From NCBI RefSeq assembly GCF_028288205.1, contig NZ_JAQBOD010000018.1, forward strand, positions 1 through 64,000: 64,000 nucleotides of DNA. Direction: 5' to 3'. The translations under genes were made by a program, and so were the position numbers. The notes below the pieces were generated by a model. It searched no databases, was not told where the DNA came from, and saw only the letters and a program-made list of their open reading frames with translations. This document shows, one piece after another, positions 8,614 through 16,519 of this stretch (positions are counted from its first letter, which is position 1; each line of letters begins with the position of its first letter). The DNA is from Mucilaginibacter sp. Lineage in GTDB: Bacteria; Bacteroidota; Bacteroidia; Sphingobacteriales; Sphingobacteriaceae.

Positions 8614-8914
8614 TACCGCTTAAAACTACGGGTTATAGCAGTATATTAACGCATGGCGGCATAATATATTTGATAGATAGGATTTTAAGTTATAAAATCG
8701 CATATACAAGTTATTGAAGGGGGTGTAAACAAATTAAATAATACGCCCCGCTACCGCAAGCGTCCCGCTTGTGTGTAAATTAAACAGGCAGCTCTAACAA
8801 TTCAAATTACCACAAGCGGGACGCTTGCGGTAGCACAGGACCACTATGCTGCCGTACTGGCGCGAGTGGGTTAGGGTTGTGAAAGGGGCTACTCGTACCT
8901 TACTGAAAATAGCA
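8614..8914. other. Intergenic region with palindromic element copy 2
   Basis: About 300 bases between the START-like gene and the toxin gene. It contains the second copy of the CAAGCGTCCCGCTTG palindrome. The rest shows no gene. Confidence 0.6.
8743..8840. repeat. Palindromic dispersed element, copy 2
   Basis: Nearly identical to the copy at 6815-6912. It has the same arms (GCAAGCGTCCCGCTTG and CAAGCGGGACGCTTGC) and the same centre (GTGTAAATTAAACAGGCA then CAAATTACCACAA), differing at a handful of positions. The pair encloses the orphan gene and the START-like gene. Confidence 0.8.
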
Positions 8915-9205
8915 TTAAGTCCAAACGGGGTCTTGCCTGTTATCAAAAATATATAAAAGGATGATCTTTGTTTCTGTTACCTCATAAACTAATGAAGATT
9001 GGCGGGAAATAACAGCCCTCCGGTACCGCGCGTCTACCGGGATAGCCTGGTAGAGATCTGGGTTTATACTAATTTTTTTAACAATGCGGTCAATTCTGTC
9101 TAACAGTTTCCCAGCAGATGAAGCGCCATAATTGTTTTCTACGTAATTGATAACAGCAATTAAAGTTATTTTATAGGTATCGGTATAAACAACTTCAGCA
9201 GTCAT
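8915..9205 (-). CDS. ParE/RelE-superfamily toxin
   Basis: 96 residues with the ParE-like layout: an N-terminal strand VVYTDTYKITL, a long helix pair (AVINYVENNYGASSAGKLLDRIDRIVKKI), ISINPDLYQAIP, and the C-terminal strands YRRAVISRQSSLVYEVTETKIILLYIFDNRQDP. Plasmid-stabilisation toxins of this fold inhibit gyrase (ParE) or cleave mRNA on the ribosome (RelE). The helix layout favours ParE. It overlaps the upstream antitoxin gene by one base, as in many type II operons. Confidence 0.8.
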   Translation of the reverse strand: MTAEVVYTDTYKITLIAVINYVENNYGASSAGKLLDRIDRIVKKISINPDLYQAIPVDARYRRAVISRQSSLVYEVTETKIILLYIFDNRQDPVWT

Positions 9206-9417
9206 TACCTGCCTAAAATATCGCGGTGGCTGGTGTAGGTGGTTAGTCTGCCGTTTTCTTTATCGTTTTCGGCGCGTTGCAATAATTCCAATTCTTGTTC
9301 ACTTATCTTTTCCGTCGCGTCTTTGGCCGTGTAGTCTATATTCATAACTTCTAAAATGGTTTTCAGGGCGTTCCATTTTTTCTTGTTATTTATATTTAAT
9401 ACTACTTGTGTCATCAC
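9205..9417 (-). CDS. Antitoxin partner of the ParE/RelE-type toxin
   Basis: 70 residues, charged, directly upstream of and overlapping the toxin gene by one base (TAATG junction). The N-terminal strand TQVVLNINNKKKWNALKTILEVMNI and a Lys/Glu-rich disordered tail match the general style of small antitoxins in this phylum. A precise family was not recognised. The role is inferred from gene order and size. It probably represses its own promoter, but no operator was identified. Confidence 0.7.
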   Translation of the reverse strand: MMTQVVLNINNKKKWNALKTILEVMNIDYTAKDATEKISEQELELLQRAENDKENGRLTTYTSHRDILGR

Positions 9418-9624
9418 CTTATATGCAATTTAAGATATTCCCTTTCGGTTGCTTTAAAACAAAGTTAAATTAAATTGCCTTTATATGCAAGCCTCTCCCC
9501 GCTGCCGCAAAGAAAATGCCCCAAACATTACCAACCCTCGTTCCACACAGCAAAGAGAGGGAGTTAAACCATTTTATGTAATATAAATGACCAAGCTACT
9601 GCAAAAATTCAGGTAAACTTTTTG

Positions 9625-9632
9625 TACTTTTG
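9625..9632 (+). promoter_or_regulatory. -7 promoter element of ileS (TACTTTTG)
   Basis: TACTTTTG is a perfect TAnnTTTG match. It places the transcription start near 9638, giving a leader of about 25 bases before the ATG at 9664. This also argues against the TTG at 9646 as the start codon. A good -33 element is not obvious. Confidence 0.6.
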
Positions 9633-9663
9633 CAACCTCTAAAATTTGAGGTGTAATAGATTA

Positions 9664-12600
9664 ATGTACAAGGAATATAAGCAGTTAAACTTATCGCAAA
9701 CAGGCAAAGATATACTGGAGTTTTGGAAGGAGAATAACATCTTCGAAAAAAGTATCAGCAGTCGCCCGGCCGGTAACCCGTATACATTTTATGAGGGGCC
9801 GCCGAGTGCCAACGGCATGCCCGGCATTCACCACGTAATGGCGCGCGCCATTAAAGATATTTTTTGCCGTTACAAAACGCTGAAGGGTTACCAGGTAAAA
9901 CGTAAAGGCGGCTGGGATACCCACGGCCTGCCTATTGAACTGGCTGTAGAAAAAGCTTTAGGGATTACCAAAGACGATATCGGTAAAAAAATAACCGTTA
10001 AAGAATACAATGATGCCTGTCGGAAGGAGGTAATGCGCTACACCGATGTTTGGAACGACCTGACCGAAAAGATGGGTTACTGGGTTGATCTGGAAGATCC
10101 GTACATTACCTATAAAAACGAATACATAGAATCGCTTTGGTGGATATTAAAAGAGCTTCACTCAAAAAATCTGCTATATAAGGGTTATACCGTACAGCCT
10201 TACTCGCCAAAATCGGGCACCGGCCTAAGCTCGCACGAGCTGAACCAACCGGGCACCTATAAAATGGTGAAGGATACTACCATAACTGCGCAATTTAAAG
10301 TTAAAAGAGATAAAGACTCGGAGTTTTTATTCGAAAATATAAACTCTGACCTATACATATTAGCATGGACAACTACTCCGTGGACCCTGCCATCAAATTG
10401 CGCTTTAGCTGTTGGCGAAAAGATAAGCTATGTAAAAATAGCCTCGTTCAACCCTTATACCTATGAGCCGGTAACGGTAATATTAGCAAAGGACCTGATA
10501 GGCAAATTCTTTAAAGCCGAAGGTGAAAACGCTTCTTTTGAAGATTATAAAGGCGGCGATAAAATTATCCCCTGGGAAATAAAAGGAACTTACAAGGGTT
10601 CGGAATTATTGGGCCTGCACTATTGGCAGCTAATGCCTTATGTAACCAATGATGACCTGGAGAAAAACGCCTTCCGTGTAATCCCGGCTGATTTTGTTAC
10701 TACCGAGGATGGTACCGGCATAGTACATACCGCTTCTGTTTTTGGCGCGGATGACTTTAGGGCATGTAAAGAAAATAACGTGCCATCGGTAATGGTGAAG
10801 GACGAATTTGGCAAGGATGTTCCGCTGGTTGATAAACAGGGACGCTTTGTTGACGAAGTGACCGACTATGCCGGCCGTTATGTTAAAGAAGAATATTATA
10901 CAGCGGAAGAACGCGCGGAAGAAGGTTTTAAACCAACCGATGTACTCATTTCCATAAAACTAAAAACAGAGAACAAAGCGTTCGACGTTAAAAAATACGA
11001 GCACAGCTACCCGCACTCCTGGCGCAGCGACGAGCCTATTTTATATTACCCATTGGATAGCTGGTTTATCCGCACCACCGCGGTAAAGGATAAAATGGTT
11101 GAGCTAAACAAAACCATCAATTGGAAACCCGAATCGACCGGAACGGGCCGTTTTGGTAACTGGCTGGAAAATTTGGTAGACTGGAACCTGTCGCGGTCAC
11201 GTTTTTGGGGTACCCCGTTGCCTATATGGCGCGAGGAAAATGGCAGCGAAGAAATTTGTATTGGTTCGATTGCTGATCTGCATACCGAGATAGAAAAATC
11301 AATAACTGTCGGGTTAATGCCTGCGGGTTTTACTATTGATGACTTGCACCGGCCCTATGTTGATGATGTGATATTAACCTCATCAACCGGTAAACCTATG
11401 TATCGCGAGGCCGACCTTATCGATGTTTGGTTTGATAGCGGCGCCATGCCTTACGCGCAATGGCATTTCCCGTTCGAAAATAAAGACGAGTTTAAAAACT
11501 CTTATCCGGCAGATTTTATTGCCGAAGGTGTTGACCAAACCAGGGGCTGGTTCTTTACGCTGCATGCCATAGCGGTTATGCTGAGCGAAACCAGCGACGA
11601 GATAAAGAAAGTTAATGCCGAAGTTGGTAATAAAGGCGTAGCGTTTAAAAATGTAATATCAAACGGTTTGGTGCTTGATAAGAACGGCAACAAAATGTCT
11701 AAGCGTTTAGGCAATGGTGTTGATCCGTTTGCTACTATTGAGCAGTTTGGCGCCGATGCCCCGCGCTGGTACATGATAAGCAATGCCGCGCCGTGGGATA
11801 ACCTTAAATTTAACGCCGATGGTATAGACGAGGTTCGGCGTAAGTTTTTTGGCACTCTGTATAATACTTATACCTTCTTTGTAATGTATGCCAACATTGA
11901 TAAGTTTACTTACAGCGAAGCAGAGATAGCGATAACAGATCGCCCGGAAATTGATCAGTGGATCATATCGCTGTTAAATACATTAAGTAAAGAGGTTGAT
12001 GCTTTTTATGCTGATTTTGAACCAACCAAAGCTGCCCGCGCTATACAGGATTTTGTCGACGCGCATTTAAGCAACTGGTTTGTTCGGTTAAGCCGCCGCC
12101 GTTTCTGGAAGTCAGACAACTCTGCCGATAAACTATCTGCCTACCAAACTTTATATACCTGTTTAATTACGGTAGCTAAGCTGATGTCGCCCATAGCGCC
12201 ATTTTTTGCAGAGCGTTTATATACCGATCTGAACAGCGTTACCAAAAAGGAAGAATTTGAATCGGTTCATCTGGCTTATTTCCCTGAATATAATGCTAAG
12301 TTGGTAAGCACCAAACTGGAGGAGCGCATGCAATTAGCGCAGGACATATCATCATTGGTATTATCGTTGCGTAAAAAGGTGGGTATTAATGTAAGGCAGC
12401 CATTAAGCAAAATTCTTTTACCTATCTTGGATAAGAATTTCAAGCACCAGGTTGATCAGGTAAAAGAACTGATACTCTCTGAAACCAATATCAAGGATAT
12501 TGAATACATTACAGATACAGCCGGTTTCATTAAAAAGAAGATCAAACCAAACTTTAAAGCATTAGGTGCAAAAGTGGGTAAGGATATGAAAGCGGTTGCT

Positions 12601-13047
12601 GATGAAATAAATAATTTAGGTCAGGAAGATATAGCGAAACTGGAAAGTGAAGGAAGCATTCAACTACTCATCACTCACTACTCATTACTCACTACTGATG
12701 TAGAAATAATCGCCGAAGATGTTCCCGGATGGCAAGTTGCAAATTTAGGAAAACTAACTGTAGCTTTAGATGTTACCATTACCAACGAATTGAAAGAGGA
12801 AGGTATATCACGCGAATTGATAAACCGCATACAGAATCTGCGCAAAACCACAGGATTTGAAGTAACTGACAGGATAACTGTTCAATTAAGCGACCATCCA
12901 TTTATTAGCCGTGCCCTGAATAATAATTTATTATATATTTGCGCCGAAATTTTGGCTGACAGCGTAGTGATTGACAGCCAGTTAACAACAGGTGACATTG
13001 TCACCATTGATGAACATGAAATAATTATTGCTATTAATAAAGTATAA
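9664..13047 (+). CDS. ileS: Isoleucyl-tRNA synthetase
   Basis: About 1127 residues from the ATG at 9664; an in-frame TTG lies at 9646, but the ATG fits the promoter and the family start. It is a class I synthetase that charges tRNA-Ile. Visible are the HIGH-type motif PGIHHVMAR, GGWDTHGLPIE, the editing domain with WTTTPWTLPSN, SRFWGTPLPIW, VDQTRGWFFTLH, and KMSKRLGNG. The long form lacking a C-terminal zinc finger is usual in this phylum. One oddity is that the coding region at about 12665-12698 consists of ACTCATTACTCAC-type low-complexity repeat, read in frame as ITHYSLLTT. The DksA-like gene follows with no gap. Confidence 0.97.
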   Translation: MYKEYKQLNLSQTGKDILEFWKENNIFEKSISSRPAGNPYTFYEGPPSANGMPGIHHVMARAIKDIFCRYKTLKGYQVKRKGGWDTHGLPIELAVEKALGITKDDIGKKITVKEYNDACRKEVMRYTDVWNDLTEKMGYWVDLEDPYITYKNEYIESLWWILKELHSKNLLYKGYTVQPYSPKSGTGLSSHELNQPGTYKMVKDTTITAQFKVKRDKDSEFLFENINSDLYILAWTTTPWTLPSNCALAVGEKISYVKIASFNPYTYEPVTVILAKDLIGKFFKAEGENASFEDYKGGDKIIPWEIKGTYKGSELLGLHYWQLMPYVTNDDLEKNAFRVIPADFVTTEDGTGIVHTASVFGADDFRACKENNVPSVMVKDEFGKDVPLVDKQGRFVDEVTDYAGRYVKEEYYTAEERAEEGFKPTDVLISIKLKTENKAFDVKKYEHSYPHSWRSDEPILYYPLDSWFIRTTAVKDKMVELNKTINWKPESTGTGRFGNWLENLVDWNLSRSRFWGTPLPIWREENGSEEICIGSIADLHTEIEKSITVGLMPAGFTIDDLHRPYVDDVILTSSTGKPMYREADLIDVWFDSGAMPYAQWHFPFENKDEFKNSYPADFIAEGVDQTRGWFFTLHAIAVMLSETSDEIKKVNAEVGNKGVAFKNVISNGLVLDKNGNKMSKRLGNGVDPFATIEQFGADAPRWYMISNAAPWDNLKFNADGIDEVRRKFFGTLYNTYTFFVMYANIDKFTYSEAEIAITDRPEIDQWIISLLNTLSKEVDAFYADFEPTKAARAIQDFVDAHLSNWFVRLSRRRFWKSDNSADKLSAYQTLYTCLITVAKLMSPIAPFFAERLYTDLNSVTKKEEFESVHLAYFPEYNAKLVSTKLEERMQLAQDISSLVLSLRKKVGINVRQPLSKILLPILDKNFKHQVDQVKELILSETNIKDIEYITDTAGFIKKKIKPNFKALGAKVGKDMKAVADEINNLGQEDIAKLESEGSIQLLITHYSLLTTDVEIIAEDVPGWQVANLGKLTVALDVTITNELKEEGISRELINRIQNLRKTTGFEVTDRITVQLSDHPFISRALNNNLLYICAEILADSVVIDSQLTTGDIVTIDEHEIIIAINKV
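12665..12698 (+). repeat. ACTCATTACTCAC low-complexity repeat inside ileS
   Basis: The bases read as degenerate copies of ACTCATTACTCACT, similar to units seen between genes near 53940-54045. It is translated in frame within the C-terminal part of IleS without shifting the frame. Confidence 0.65.
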
Positions 13048-13431
13048 ATGAAAGTAGAAAACGAAAAGACTCGCTATAGCGATACAGAGCTAAAAGAATT
13101 TAAAGATCTGTTGTTGGATAAACTACGTAGCGCGAAAGAAGAATTAAACGCGTTGGCAACTTCTTTAAGTTCGCCAAATGCTAACGGTACTGATGATACT
13201 GCCGGTACCTATAAAACATTGGAAGACGGATCTGCCACTTTAGAGAAAGAACAGATTAACCAGTTAGCTGCCCGTCAGAAAAAATTCATTGAGCAATTAG
13301 AAGCTGCTTTAGTGCGTATTGAAAATAAAACTTACGGTATTTGCCGCGAAACCGGTAAGCTGATACCCAAAGAACGCTTACGCGCGGTACCGCACACAAC
13401 CTTAACAATGGAAGCTAAATTGAAGCAATAA
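13048..13431 (+). CDS. TraR/DksA-family protein with degenerate zinc finger
   Basis: 127 residues: an N-terminal coiled coil (KEFKDLLLDKLRSAKEELNAL and EQINQLAARQKKFIEQLEAALVRIEN) and a C-terminal finger region YGICRETGKLIPKERLRAVPHTTL. Only one of the four usual zinc-ligand cysteines remains, which is common in Bacteroidota DksA-like proteins. The family binds in the RNA polymerase secondary channel and adjusts transcription with ppGpp. It starts right after the ileS stop codon and ends right before lspA, so the three form one operon. Confidence 0.88.
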   Translation: MKVENEKTRYSDTELKEFKDLLLDKLRSAKEELNALATSLSSPNANGTDDTAGTYKTLEDGSATLEKEQINQLAARQKKFIEQLEAALVRIENKTYGICRETGKLIPKERLRAVPHTTLTMEAKLKQ

Positions 13432-14034
13432 ATGAAGGCTTACACCAAACCTTTTTTAACTGCTATATTAATTATCGTTGCCGACCAGGTTATCAAGACC
13501 TGGGTTAGGGGACATATGTACCAGGGAGAAGAAATTAAGTTTTTAGGCGACCGCGGCATGCTGCACTATACCGAAAATAATGGTATGGCATTTGGTATGG
13601 AACTGGGCGGCGACTGGGGCAAACTGGTTTTAACCCTGTTCCGCATTTTGGCTGTTTTTGCCATTGCTTATGGTATGGTTTTTTTAATTAAACGCAAGTA
13701 TCATCGTGGCCTTATCATGAATGTCGCGCTGATATTTGCCGGCGCCATGGGTAATATTATTGATTCTACCTTTTACGGTGTAGCCTATAATTACGCGCCG
13801 TTATTTCATGGCCGCGTGGTTGATATGTTTTATTTCCCATTGGTATCAGGCATATTCCCAACCTGGGTGCCGCTTTGGGGCGGGCAGGACTATATCTTCT
13901 TCCGCCCGGTATTTAACCTGGCAGACGCGGCAATATCTGTAGGTGTAATATTGATACTTATTTTCCAGAAACACTATTTTAAAAGTGAAGTTGTTGAAGA
14001 AAGCAGCCCGAATAGTGAAATGGTAGAAGAATAA
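13432..14034 (+). CDS. lspA: Lipoprotein signal peptidase (signal peptidase II)
   Basis: 200 residues with four membrane helices. The catalytic aspartates are visible in GAMGNIIDSTFYG and FNLADAAISVG, and the TENNGMAFG segment is typical. The enzyme cuts the signal peptide from prolipoproteins after lipidation; several lipoproteins in this window would be substrates. The C-terminal tail (SEVVEESSPNSEMVEE) is a short acidic extension. Last gene of the ileS operon, followed by a strong terminator at 14057. Confidence 0.95.
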   Translation: MKAYTKPFLTAILIIVADQVIKTWVRGHMYQGEEIKFLGDRGMLHYTENNGMAFGMELGGDWGKLVLTLFRILAVFAIAYGMVFLIKRKYHRGLIMNVALIFAGAMGNIIDSTFYGVAYNYAPLFHGRVVDMFYFPLVSGIFPTWVPLWGGQDYIFFRPVFNLADAAISVGVILILIFQKHYFKSEVVEESSPNSEMVEE

Positions 14035-14056
14035 AATTTTTATCTTAAATATTTGA

Positions 14057-14079
14057 GCCGCTTTTTAGCGGCTTTTTTG
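14057..14079 (+). terminator. Intrinsic terminator after lspA
   Basis: GCCGCT / AGCGGC with a TTTT loop, followed by six T. It lies 23 bases after the lspA stop codon. Confidence 0.9.
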
Positions 14080-14106
14080 TTTAGTCTCAACCCGCTCTTC
14101 ACAGTT

Positions 14107-14137
14107 CATTGCGAACGATAGCGTGGCAATCTCTGCA
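14107..14137. repeat. Dispersed repeat half-element (CATTGCGA...GCAATCTC)
   Basis: Reads CATTGCGAACGATAGCG then TGGCAATCTC. This is a diverged copy of the element at 94-121 in the opposite orientation. Confidence 0.45.
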
Positions 14138-14279
14138 CATGCTCAGACAATTGGATAGGCTTATTACAACATTTTAATTAATTCTTGCCAATCATTAAAA
14201 TATTTGCCTATTTAAGCATCTAAAAATTGTTTATTTTCACTTTTATTAGCTTTTTTATAAAAAATCAGTATTTTTAGGG

Positions 14280-14636
14280 ATGCAAACCCGCGATTACAGG
14301 CGTTTTTATATTTTTTTATTGGTATTTGCTGTGCAATTTCTTTGCACGGGCAATTCGTTTGCAAAAAACTTACCCTCTCATAAACAATCAGCCGCTGTTT
14401 CTCAATTAAAAGCCAGTCATCACAGTAATCATGAAATGGTTCTTAATGGAAACAACCAATTTCAATTGCTAAACTACCGGACGGTAAAGAGCGGTCATTT
14501 CATTAAGATTTTTCTTATTGACTTGCTAAGCATCTTTGTTTGTCTTAAATATTTAAAAAATAAGCTTAAAAGCATCTACAGCGAGTATGCCCGCTTCCTC
14601 AAGCTGCTGCTCTATCCCAACCACGTTTTTTGGTAA
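14280..14636 (+). CDS. Unrecognised small exported or membrane protein
   Basis: 118 residues. It begins with a plausible signal peptide (FYIFLLVFAVQFLCTGNSFA), has a polar His/Ser/Gln-rich middle, and a second hydrophobic stretch (FIKIFLIDLLSIFVCLKYL) near residue 80 followed by a basic tail. No family was recognised. It is isolated between the lspA terminator and the ammonium transporter leader. The ATG and the AT-rich upstream region allow it to be real, but a chance frame remains possible. Confidence 0.4.
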   Translation: MQTRDYRRFYIFLLVFAVQFLCTGNSFAKNLPSHKQSAAVSQLKASHHSNHEMVLNGNNQFQLLNYRTVKSGHFIKIFLIDLLSIFVCLKYLKNKLKSIYSEYARFLKLLLYPNHVFW

Positions 14637-14704
14637 GACCTCACTTTGTGCTTAAAATCGCATTGGTGCTTACATCGGTTAGATCGAATTAGATACACTT
14701 GTAA

Positions 14705-14738
14705 AGACTTTGCGAAGTTTATAAAACTTCGTAAGTCT
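14705..14738. repeat. Imperfect inverted repeat upstream of amt
   Basis: AAGACTTTGCGAAGTTT, a four-base loop ATAA, and AACTTCGTAAGTCT form a long imperfect hairpin about 165 bases before the amt start. It could be a repeat element or a leader structure; no T-run follows. Confidence 0.5.
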
Positions 14739-14902
14739 GATGGGGCTTATCGTATTGATCTCTTCCTATTGTTTGAAAAACAATTCATTTTTTCAAGACT
14801 ATCAAAAGAAGCATCGGCTTTATTCTGTACATCCCTTAAAGGCATGGCCATATTGCTCCATACCTGAACGTATTGTATTTGGTTTTATTTAAAATTTTTG
14901 AA

Positions 14903-16201
14903 ATGAAAAAATTTATACCCTTCGGCATACTTATCGTTGTAATAATACTTGCCTTTATATATCCCGGTAACATCGTAACACCTTCTAAAACACCAATAGA
15001 TAAAGCCGATACGGCGTGGTTATTAATATCAACCGCTTTGGTATTATTAATGACCCCCGGCCTGGCCTTCTTTTACGGTGGTATGGTTAGAAAGAAAAAT
15101 GTGATATCAACCATGCTGCAAAGTTTTGTTTGTATGGGCTTGATCACCATTATATGGGTGGTATTTGGATTTAGCCTTGCCTTTGGAACAGACGTCGGCG
15201 GCTTGGGATTTATTGGTAACCCTTCATCATTTTTTATGATGCAAAACACCTTAGGCGTAACCTGGGGAACCATCCCAGTTATATTATTTGCTATGTTCCA
15301 GTTAAAATTCGCGGTTATTACACCGGCGCTTATTACCGGGGCCTTTGCAGAACGTATCCGCTTTAATTCATACCTGATTTTTATCACCCTGTTTATCATC
15401 ATTATTTACGCGCCGCTTGCACATGCAACCTGGCATGCGGATGGTTTCTTCTATAAAATGGGTGTGCTTGATTTTGCAGGCGGTACCGTTGTACATATGT
15501 CTGCAGGTTGGGCGGCTTTGGCATCAGCCTTATATCTTAAAAAACGCAATAGCACAGAAGAAACACATGCACCGGCACGTATAACCTATGTTATTTTAGG
15601 TACGGGTCTGCTTTGGTTTGGCTGGTTTGGTTTTAACGCGGGCTCTGCATTAGGTGCTAATGAATTAGCAGCAACTGCATTAGCTACAACAACTACCGCA
15701 TCGGCAGCTGCCGCGATTGCGTGGATATTCTTTGATATACTAAGAGGAAAAAAACCTTCGGCGGTTGGCGCTTGTATTGGCGCGGTTGTGGGTTTGGTAG
15801 CGGTTACTCCTGCTGCGGGTTATATAACCGTTTCCAGCTCATTAATTGTAGGTATTGTTGCTGCTGTAATAAGTAACCTGGTAGTTATTTGGCGCTCAAG
15901 AACCAATATTGATGATACACTCGATGTATTTCCTTGTCATGGAGTAGGCGGTATGGTAGGTATGCTGCTTACAGGCGTATTTGCCACTACAAGTGTAAAC
16001 AGCGCTGGTGCCAACGGTTTGTTTTATGGTGAAACAGCTTTGTTTTTTAAGCATCTGATAGCGTTGGTTGCTGTATCTGCTTTCGCGTTTATAGGCTCGT
16101 TTATATTGCTAAAAGTAACAGATCTGATTAGTCCGTTACGTGTATCGCCCGAAGATGAATTAGTTGGGCTTGACGTAAGTCAACACCACGAAGAGCTTTA
16201 A
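14903..16201 (+). CDS. amt: Ammonium transporter (Amt/MEP/Rh family)
   Basis: 432 residues from the ATG at 14903. This start puts the hydrophobic signal-like helix KFIPFGILIVVIILAFIYPG at the N-terminus; the frame stays open for another ten codons upstream. Amt family features are DTAWLLISTALVLLMTPGLAFFYGG, the LGVTWGTIPVILFAMFQ region, HMSAGWAALASALYL with a pore His, WFGWFGFNAGSAL, and DTLDVFPCHGVGGMVGMLLTGVFA near the end. The transporter imports ammonium and trims as a membrane trimer. A PII regulator gene, often adjacent, is absent here. Transcription ends at the hairpin at 16470. Confidence 0.95.
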   Translation: MKKFIPFGILIVVIILAFIYPGNIVTPSKTPIDKADTAWLLISTALVLLMTPGLAFFYGGMVRKKNVISTMLQSFVCMGLITIIWVVFGFSLAFGTDVGGLGFIGNPSSFFMMQNTLGVTWGTIPVILFAMFQLKFAVITPALITGAFAERIRFNSYLIFITLFIIIIYAPLAHATWHADGFFYKMGVLDFAGGTVVHMSAGWAALASALYLKKRNSTEETHAPARITYVILGTGLLWFGWFGFNAGSALGANELAATALATTTTASAAAAIAWIFFDILRGKKPSAVGACIGAVVGLVAVTPAAGYITVSSSLIVGIVAAVISNLVVIWRSRTNIDDTLDVFPCHGVGGMVGMLLTGVFATTSVNSAGANGLFYGETALFFKHLIALVAVSAFAFIGSFILLKVTDLISPLRVSPEDELVGLDVSQHHEEL

Positions 16202-16204
16202 TTT

Positions 16205-16420
16205 TTGTTGTTGATCGCAATTATGGAGTTAACTGCATTTAGGATGCTTTTATTACTTTTTATTTTGATAATCCCTTTAAGAGGACCATCAAAAAGAAGA
16301 AGAATAGGATATAAGCATCCGGACCAAACCATTACCTGGTCAAATATGGAATTAATGAGCATGGCGAACTGGAAGAGAAAAACTCAATCAATAAAAACCT
16401 ATAATAATAAGGTAGTGTGA
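16205..16420 (+). CDS. Doubtful small frame after amt
   Basis: A 71-codon frame in the amt transcript, four bases after its stop codon and before the terminator at 16470. It opens with TTG and reads a hydrophobic stretch (TAFRMLLLLFILIIPL) followed by a basic tail. No family was recognised, and an in-frame ATG at 16223 would shorten it. The stretch may simply be 3' untranslated RNA. Confidence 0.2.
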   Translation: MLLIAIMELTAFRMLLLLFILIIPLRGPSKRRRIGYKHPDQTITWSNMELMSMANWKRKTQSIKTYNNKVV

Positions 16421-16469
16421 AAACTACAAGGAAATTTAGTCGTTTGTTGTTGAGCGGTTAAATGTGAAG

Positions 16470-16507
16470 GCCTGCACACTGTTTACAGGTGCAGGCTTTT
16501 TTCTTTT
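16470..16507 (+). terminator. Intrinsic terminator after amt
   Basis: GCCTGCAC / GTGCAGGC with an 11-base loop, followed by TTTTTTCTTTT. It ends the amt transcript and lies just beyond the 3' end of the convergent Gln-rich gene. Confidence 0.9.
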
Positions 16508-16519
16508 CACATTAAATTA

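Noticed and set aside
9646-9663. TTG start for ileS, 18 bases upstream of the ATG
   Set aside because: It lies too close to the predicted transcription start, and the ATG gives the family N-terminus.
14646-14867. 73-codon plus-strand frame before amt
   Set aside because: It runs through an inverted repeat, has no recognisable domain or start context, and its composition is not clearly coding.
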